Below are positions 6,494 to 10,196 of a DNA stretch of 10,196 nucleotides, one piece after another. Location of the stretch: positions 1 to 10,196 of the forward strand of contig JBIKVM010000102.1 of NCBI GenBank assembly GCA_044356825.1, given 5' to 3'. How positions within the stretch are numbered: the first letter of the stretch is position 1; the number at the start of each line of letters is the position of its first letter. The notes beneath the pieces are model-generated. The model saw nothing but the letters and a program-made list of their open reading frames with translations. It did no database searches and was not told the DNA's origin. The position numbers and the translations under genes are program-made. This stretch comes from JAUREX01 sp044356825 (GTDB lineage Bacteria > Pseudomonadota > Alphaproteobacteria > Rhodobacterales > Rhodobacteraceae).

Positions 6494-6799
6494 ATGGTCG
6501 GACTGGAACACTACCTCGGCGTGGCGGCGGCGCTCTTCGTCATCGGCATCTTCGGGATCTTCCTCAACCGCAAGAACGTGATCGTCATCCTGATGTCGAT
6601 CGAGCTCATGCTGCTCGCGGTCAACATCAACCTCGTCGCCTTCTCGGCGCATCTGGGCGATCTCGGCGGGCAGGTCTTCACCATGTTCGTGCTGACGGTC
6701 GCCGCCGCCGAGGCCGCGATCGGGCTCGCGATCCTCGTCAGTTTCTTCCGCAACCGCGGCAGCATCGACGTCGAGCGCGTCAACGTCATGAAGGGCTAG
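6494..6799 (+). CDS. nuoK: NADH-quinone oxidoreductase subunit K (NuoK, ND4L homologue)
   Basis: NuoK is the smallest antiporter-like membrane subunit and forms part of the E-channel. The 101-residue product, the usual length, has three helices at about 5-24, 29-50 and 60-84. The two essential buried glutamates are present: Glu37 in MSIELMLLAVNIN and Glu73 in AAAEAAIGL, equivalent to E. coli Glu36 and Glu72. The LNRKN loop after helix 1 is also typical. A strong ribosome binding site precedes it and nuoL starts four bases after its stop. Confidence 0.97.
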   Translation: MVGLEHYLGVAAALFVIGIFGIFLNRKNVIVILMSIELMLLAVNINLVAFSAHLGDLGGQVFTMFVLTVAAAEAAIGLAILVSFFRNRGSIDVERVNVMKG

Positions 6800-6803
6800 G
6801 CCG

Positions 6804-8828
6804 ATGGACGTCGTCATCCTGTTTGCGCCGCTTCTGGGCGCGCTGCTCTGCGGCTTCGGCTGGCGGCTCTGGGGCGAGCGCGCGGGGCAGGTGATCGCGA
6901 CCGCGCTCGTCTTCCTTGCCGCGGTGCTCTCGTGGGTCGTCTTCCTCGGCTTTGACGGCGAGACGCGCCAGACCGTGGTGCTGCGCTGGTTCGATGTGGG
7001 CAGCTTCGGCGCCGAATGGGCGATCCGCCTCGACCGGCTGACGGCGATCATGCTTGTCGTGGTGACGACGGTCTCGGCGCTCGTGCATCTCTATTCCTTC
7101 GGCTACATGGCCCATGACGACAACTGGCGCGAGGGTGAGCGCTACAAGGCGCGCTTCTTCGCCTATCTGTCGTTCTTCACCTTCGCGATGCTGATGCTCG
7201 TGACGGCCGACAACCTCGTGCAGATGTTCTTCGGCTGGGAGGGGGTTGGGGTCGCGTCCTATCTGCTGATCGGCTTCTACTGGCGCAAATCCTCGGCCAA
7301 CGCCGCCGCGATCAAGGCCTTCGTCGTCAACCGCGTGGGCGATTTCGGCTTTGCGCTCGGGATCTTCGCGCTCTTCCTGCTGACCGACAGCGTGCGCTTC
7401 GACGACATCTTCGCCGCGACCCCGGCGCTGGCCGAGACGCAGCTGCATTTCCTCTGGGCCGAATGGAACGCGGCCAATCTGATCGCGGTCCTGCTCTTCA
7501 TCGGGGCGATGGGGAAGTCGGCGCAGCTCTTCCTGCACACATGGCTGCCCGATGCGATGGAGGGGCCGACGCCCGTCTCGGCGCTGATCCACGCCGCGAC
7601 GATGGTGACGGCGGGCGTGTTCCTCGTCTGCCGGATGTCGCCGCTTTACGAATTCGCGCCCGAGGCCAAGGCCTTCATCGTCTATGTCGGGGCCTTCACC
7701 GCCTTCTTCGCCGCGACCGTCGGCCTCGTGCAGAACGACATCAAGCGCGTCATCGCCTATTCGACCTGCTCGCAGCTCGGCTACATGTTCGTGGCGGCCG
7801 GCGTCGGGGTCTATTCGGTGGCGATGTTCCACCTCTTCACCCACGCCTTCTTCAAGGCGATGCTGTTTCTGGGTGCGGGCTCGGTCATCCACGCGATGCA
7901 CCACGAGCAGGACATGCGCAATTACGGCGGGCTGCGGCGCAAGATCCCGCTCACCTTCGCGGCGATGCTGACGGGGACGCTCGCGATCACGGGGGTGGGG
8001 ATCCCGCTCACGCATTACGGCTTCGCGGGCTTCATCTCGAAGGACGCGGTGATCGAGAGCGCCTTCGCCGCGGGTGCCGATTTCGCCTTCGTGCTCCTGG
8101 TCCTCGGGGCGGCGATGACCTCGTTCTATTCCTGGCGGCTCATGTTCATGACCTTCTGGGGCAGCCCGCGGGGCGATCATCACGCCCACGACCACGCCCA
8201 CGAAAGCCCGCGCACGATGCTCGTGCCGCTTGGCGTCCTCGCGCTCGGGGCGGTCTTTTCGGGGATGGTCTGGTATGGCGCCTTCTTCGGCAAGGAAGAG
8301 AGCGTGCGCGCCTGGTTCGCGCTGCCCGAGGCGGCGGCGCACGGGACGGACGCGGCCGCGCATGAGGTGCCGGTGCCGGGGCAGGGGGGCATCTACATCC
8401 ACCCCGACAACACGGTCCTGCACGACGCGCATTACGTGCCGAAATGGGTCAAGGTCGCGCCTTTCCTCGCGATGCTCGCGGGGCTCGCGCTCGCCTGGCA
8501 GATGTATGTGCGCCGCCCGGACCTGCCCGCCCGCCTCGCGGCCAACCAGCGCCCGCTCTATCTCTTCCTCCTCAACAAGTGGTATTTCGACGAGATCTAC
8601 GATGCCCTCTTCGTGCGGCCGGCCGGGTGGCTCGGGCGGCAGCTCTGGCGGCGCGGCGACGGGTCGGTGATCGACGGCGCGCTGAACGGGGTCGCGATGG
8701 GGATCGTGCCCATGCTCGCCCGCGCGGCGGCGCGGGTGCAGTCGGGCTATGTCTTCCACTATGCCTTCGCGATGGTGCTGGGGATCGCGGCCCTCGTCAC
8801 CTGGGCGACGCTCGCGGGCGGGAACTGA
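6804..8828 (+). CDS. nuoL: NADH-quinone oxidoreductase subunit L (NuoL, ND5 homologue)
   Basis: NuoL is the distal antiporter-like proton pump, with a long lateral helix that runs back along the membrane arm. At 674 residues it is full length, with about 16 membrane helices. The key pair is present: Glu146 in FFGWEGVGVASYLL and Lys238 in GAMGKSAQLFLHTWLPDAM, equivalent to E. coli Glu144 and Lys229. The PTPVSALIHAATMVTAG segment follows. A histidine-rich stretch, HHAHDHAH at residues 459-466, lies in a hydrophilic loop between helices. The C-terminal part contains LFLLNKWYFDEIYDALFVRP, typical of the lateral helix region, and a last helix at about residues 650-670. It is nine bases upstream of nuoM. 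Confidence 0.97.
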   Translation: MDVVILFAPLLGALLCGFGWRLWGERAGQVIATALVFLAAVLSWVVFLGFDGETRQTVVLRWFDVGSFGAEWAIRLDRLTAIMLVVVTTVSALVHLYSFGYMAHDDNWREGERYKARFFAYLSFFTFAMLMLVTADNLVQMFFGWEGVGVASYLLIGFYWRKSSANAAAIKAFVVNRVGDFGFALGIFALFLLTDSVRFDDIFAATPALAETQLHFLWAEWNAANLIAVLLFIGAMGKSAQLFLHTWLPDAMEGPTPVSALIHAATMVTAGVFLVCRMSPLYEFAPEAKAFIVYVGAFTAFFAATVGLVQNDIKRVIAYSTCSQLGYMFVAAGVGVYSVAMFHLFTHAFFKAMLFLGAGSVIHAMHHEQDMRNYGGLRRKIPLTFAAMLTGTLAITGVGIPLTHYGFAGFISKDAVIESAFAAGADFAFVLLVLGAAMTSFYSWRLMFMTFWGSPRGDHHAHDHAHESPRTMLVPLGVLALGAVFSGMVWYGAFFGKEESVRAWFALPEAAAHGTDAAAHEVPVPGQGGIYIHPDNTVLHDAHYVPKWVKVAPFLAMLAGLALAWQMYVRRPDLPARLAANQRPLYLFLLNKWYFDEIYDALFVRPAGWLGRQLWRRGDGSVIDGALNGVAMGIVPMLARAAARVQSGYVFHYAFAMVLGIAALVTWATLAGGN

Positions 8829-8837
8829 GGGCCGATC

Positions 8838-10196
8838 ATGCAGAACCTGCTCTCGATCATCACCTTCCTGCCGACGGTCGCGGCCGTCATCCTCGCGCTC
8901 TTCCTGCGCGGCGATGATGCGGCCGCGCGGCGCAACGCGCGCTGGCTCGCGCTTCTCGCGACCACGGCGACCTTCCTCGCCTCGCTCTTCCTCATCGCGG
9001 GGTTCGATCCGTCCGACACGGGCTTCCAGTTCGTAGAGGAGCGCGACTGGATCTTCGGGCTGACCTATCGCATGGGGGTCGATGGCATCTCGATCGCCTT
9101 CGTCATGCTCACGACCTTCCTCATGCCCATCACCATCGCCGCCTGCTGGGGGGTGGAGCATCGGGTCAAGGACTACATGATCGCGTTCCTCGTGCTCGAG
9201 ACGCTGATGATCGGCGTCTTCGTCTCGCTCGATCTCGTGCTCTTCTACCTTTTCTTCGAGGCAGGGCTGATCCCGATGTTCCTCATCATCGGGATCTGGG
9301 GCGGGAAGGAGCGGATCTATGCCGCCTTCAAGTTCTTCCTCTATACCTTCCTCGGCTCGGTGCTGATGCTCATCGCGATGATCGCGATGTATGTGCAGGC
9401 GGGCACGACCGACATCACGCTGCTCTTGCGCCATGATTTCGACGCAAGCCCGCTCGCGGTGCTCGGGCTCGACATCCCGGGCGGGGTGCAGACGCTGCTG
9501 TGGCTCGCGTTCTTCGCCTCTTTCGCGGTCAAGATGCCGATGTGGCCGGTCCACACCTGGCTGCCTGACGCGCATGTGCAGGCGCCGACGGCGGGCTCGG
9601 TCGTGCTGGCGGCGATCCTGCTCAAGATGGGGGGCTATGGGTTTTTGCGCTTCTCGCTGCCGATGTTCCCGGTGGCCTCCGATCTGCTCGCGCCGCTGGT
9701 GTTCTGGATGTCGGCGATCGCGATCGTCTACGCCTCGCTCGTGGCGCTCGCGCAGGAGGACATGAAGAAGCTCATCGCCTATTCGTCGGTCGCGCACATG
9801 GGCTACGTCACGCTCGGCATCTTCGCCGCGAACCGGCAGGGCATCGACGGGGCGATCTTTCAGATGATCAGCCACGGCTTCATCTCGGGCGCGCTCTTTC
9901 TCTGCGTCGGCGTCGTCTATGACCGGATGCACACGCGCGAGATCGCGGCCTATGGCGGGCTCGTGAACCGCATGCCCGCCTATGCCGCGATCTTCATGTT
10001 CTTCACCATGGCGAACGTCGGGCTGCCGGGCACCTCGGGTTTCGTGGGCGAGTTCCTGACCCTCGCCGGGATCTTCCAGGTCAACACCTGGGTCGCGGCG
10101 GTCGCGACGAGCGGGGTGATCCTCTCGGCGGCCTATGCGCTCTGGCTCTATCGGCGGGTCGTCTTCGGCGATCTGGTGCGCGAGAGCCTGCGCGCC
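8838..10196 (+). CDS. nuoM: NADH-quinone oxidoreductase subunit M (NuoM, ND4 homologue), truncated by window edge
   Basis: NuoM is the antiporter-like proton pump between NuoL and NuoN. The frame runs from ATG 8838, with GAGGG at 8827-8831, to the right edge: 453 codons without a stop. The family is about 510 residues long, so roughly 55-60 residues lie outside the window. The key charges are present: Glu141 in FFEAGLIPMFLIIG, Lys232 in FAVKMPMWPVHTWLPDAH and Lys263 in LLKMGGYGFLRF, matching E. coli Glu144, Lys234 and Lys265. The lumen-side loop VKDYMIAFL and the segment NVGLPGTSGFVGEFL are typical. nuoN is expected next, beyond the edge. Confidence 0.96.
   Translation, partial: MQNLLSIITFLPTVAAVILALFLRGDDAAARRNARWLALLATTATFLASLFLIAGFDPSDTGFQFVEERDWIFGLTYRMGVDGISIAFVMLTTFLMPITIAACWGVEHRVKDYMIAFLVLETLMIGVFVSLDLVLFYLFFEAGLIPMFLIIGIWGGKERIYAAFKFFLYTFLGSVLMLIAMIAMYVQAGTTDITLLLRHDFDASPLAVLGLDIPGGVQTLLWLAFFASFAVKMPMWPVHTWLPDAHVQAPTAGSVVLAAILLKMGGYGFLRFSLPMFPVASDLLAPLVFWMSAIAIVYASLVALAQEDMKKLIAYSSVAHMGYVTLGIFAANRQGIDGAIFQMISHGFISGALFLCVGVVYDRMHTREIAAYGGLVNRMPAYAAIFMFFTMANVGLPGTSGFVGEFLTLAGIFQVNTWVAAVATSGVILSAAYALWLYRRVVFGDLVRESLRA

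Noticed and set aside
1734..9932. Very long minus-strand open frames (1734-5057, 5186-7051, 6786-9932)
   Set aside because: They lie opposite unmistakable nuo genes, are compositionally biased (His, Arg, Glu, Asp) and match no family; they are shadows of high-GC codons.
1..10196. CRISPR array, tRNA or rRNA genes
   Set aside because: No regularly spaced repeats of suitable length and no recognisable tRNA or rRNA sequence were seen while reading the window.

Overview
The window holds most of the distal half of a respiratory complex I (NADH:quinone oxidoreductase, nuo) operon from a high-GC alphaproteobacterium. Protein signatures and gene order point to Rhodobacterales (Rhodobacter/Paracoccus/Rhodovulum-like): NuoG lacks the extra N7 cluster, exported and methyltransferase genes sit between nuoF and nuoG, and a carboxymuconolactone-decarboxylase-like gene sits between nuoI and nuoJ. 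The assignment rests on family knowledge and recognition, not on a search.

Layout. Bases 1 to about 528 do not look like the rest: the first 300 bases are about 45% GC by hand count, against a visibly much higher GC downstream. They hold the 3' end of an unrecognised gene (3-326) and a non-coding stretch with small hairpins and a spaced direct repeat. At about 520-531 the sequence changes abruptly into the last ~45 codons of nuoF, so nuoF is decapitated and nuoA-E and the body of nuoF are absent upstream. This may be a mobile-element or island insertion, a deletion or rearrangement, or an assembly join.

From there to the right edge there is a tightly packed plus-strand gene train: nuoF remnant, a small exported protein (671-1105), a MycE/TylE-like SAM methyltransferase (1105-1884), nuoG, nuoH, nuoI, a CMD/AhpD-fold protein (5439-5852), nuoJ, nuoK, nuoL and a right-truncated nuoM. 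Several junctions are ATGA or TGATG overlaps and the longest gap is 42 bases, so this is almost certainly one transcription and translation unit.

How the genes work together. NuoG and NuoI carry the Fe-S chain that takes electrons from NuoE/F (FMN, NADH) towards quinone, NuoH forms most of the quinone chamber and the link to the membrane arm, and NuoJ/K/L/M form the proton-pumping arm. All key charged residues and Fe-S ligands I checked are intact, so the downstream genes look functional although nuoF here cannot encode a working subunit. I see no wholly new system. The most interesting points are the broken nuoF junction and the three non-nuo genes translationally embedded in the operon.
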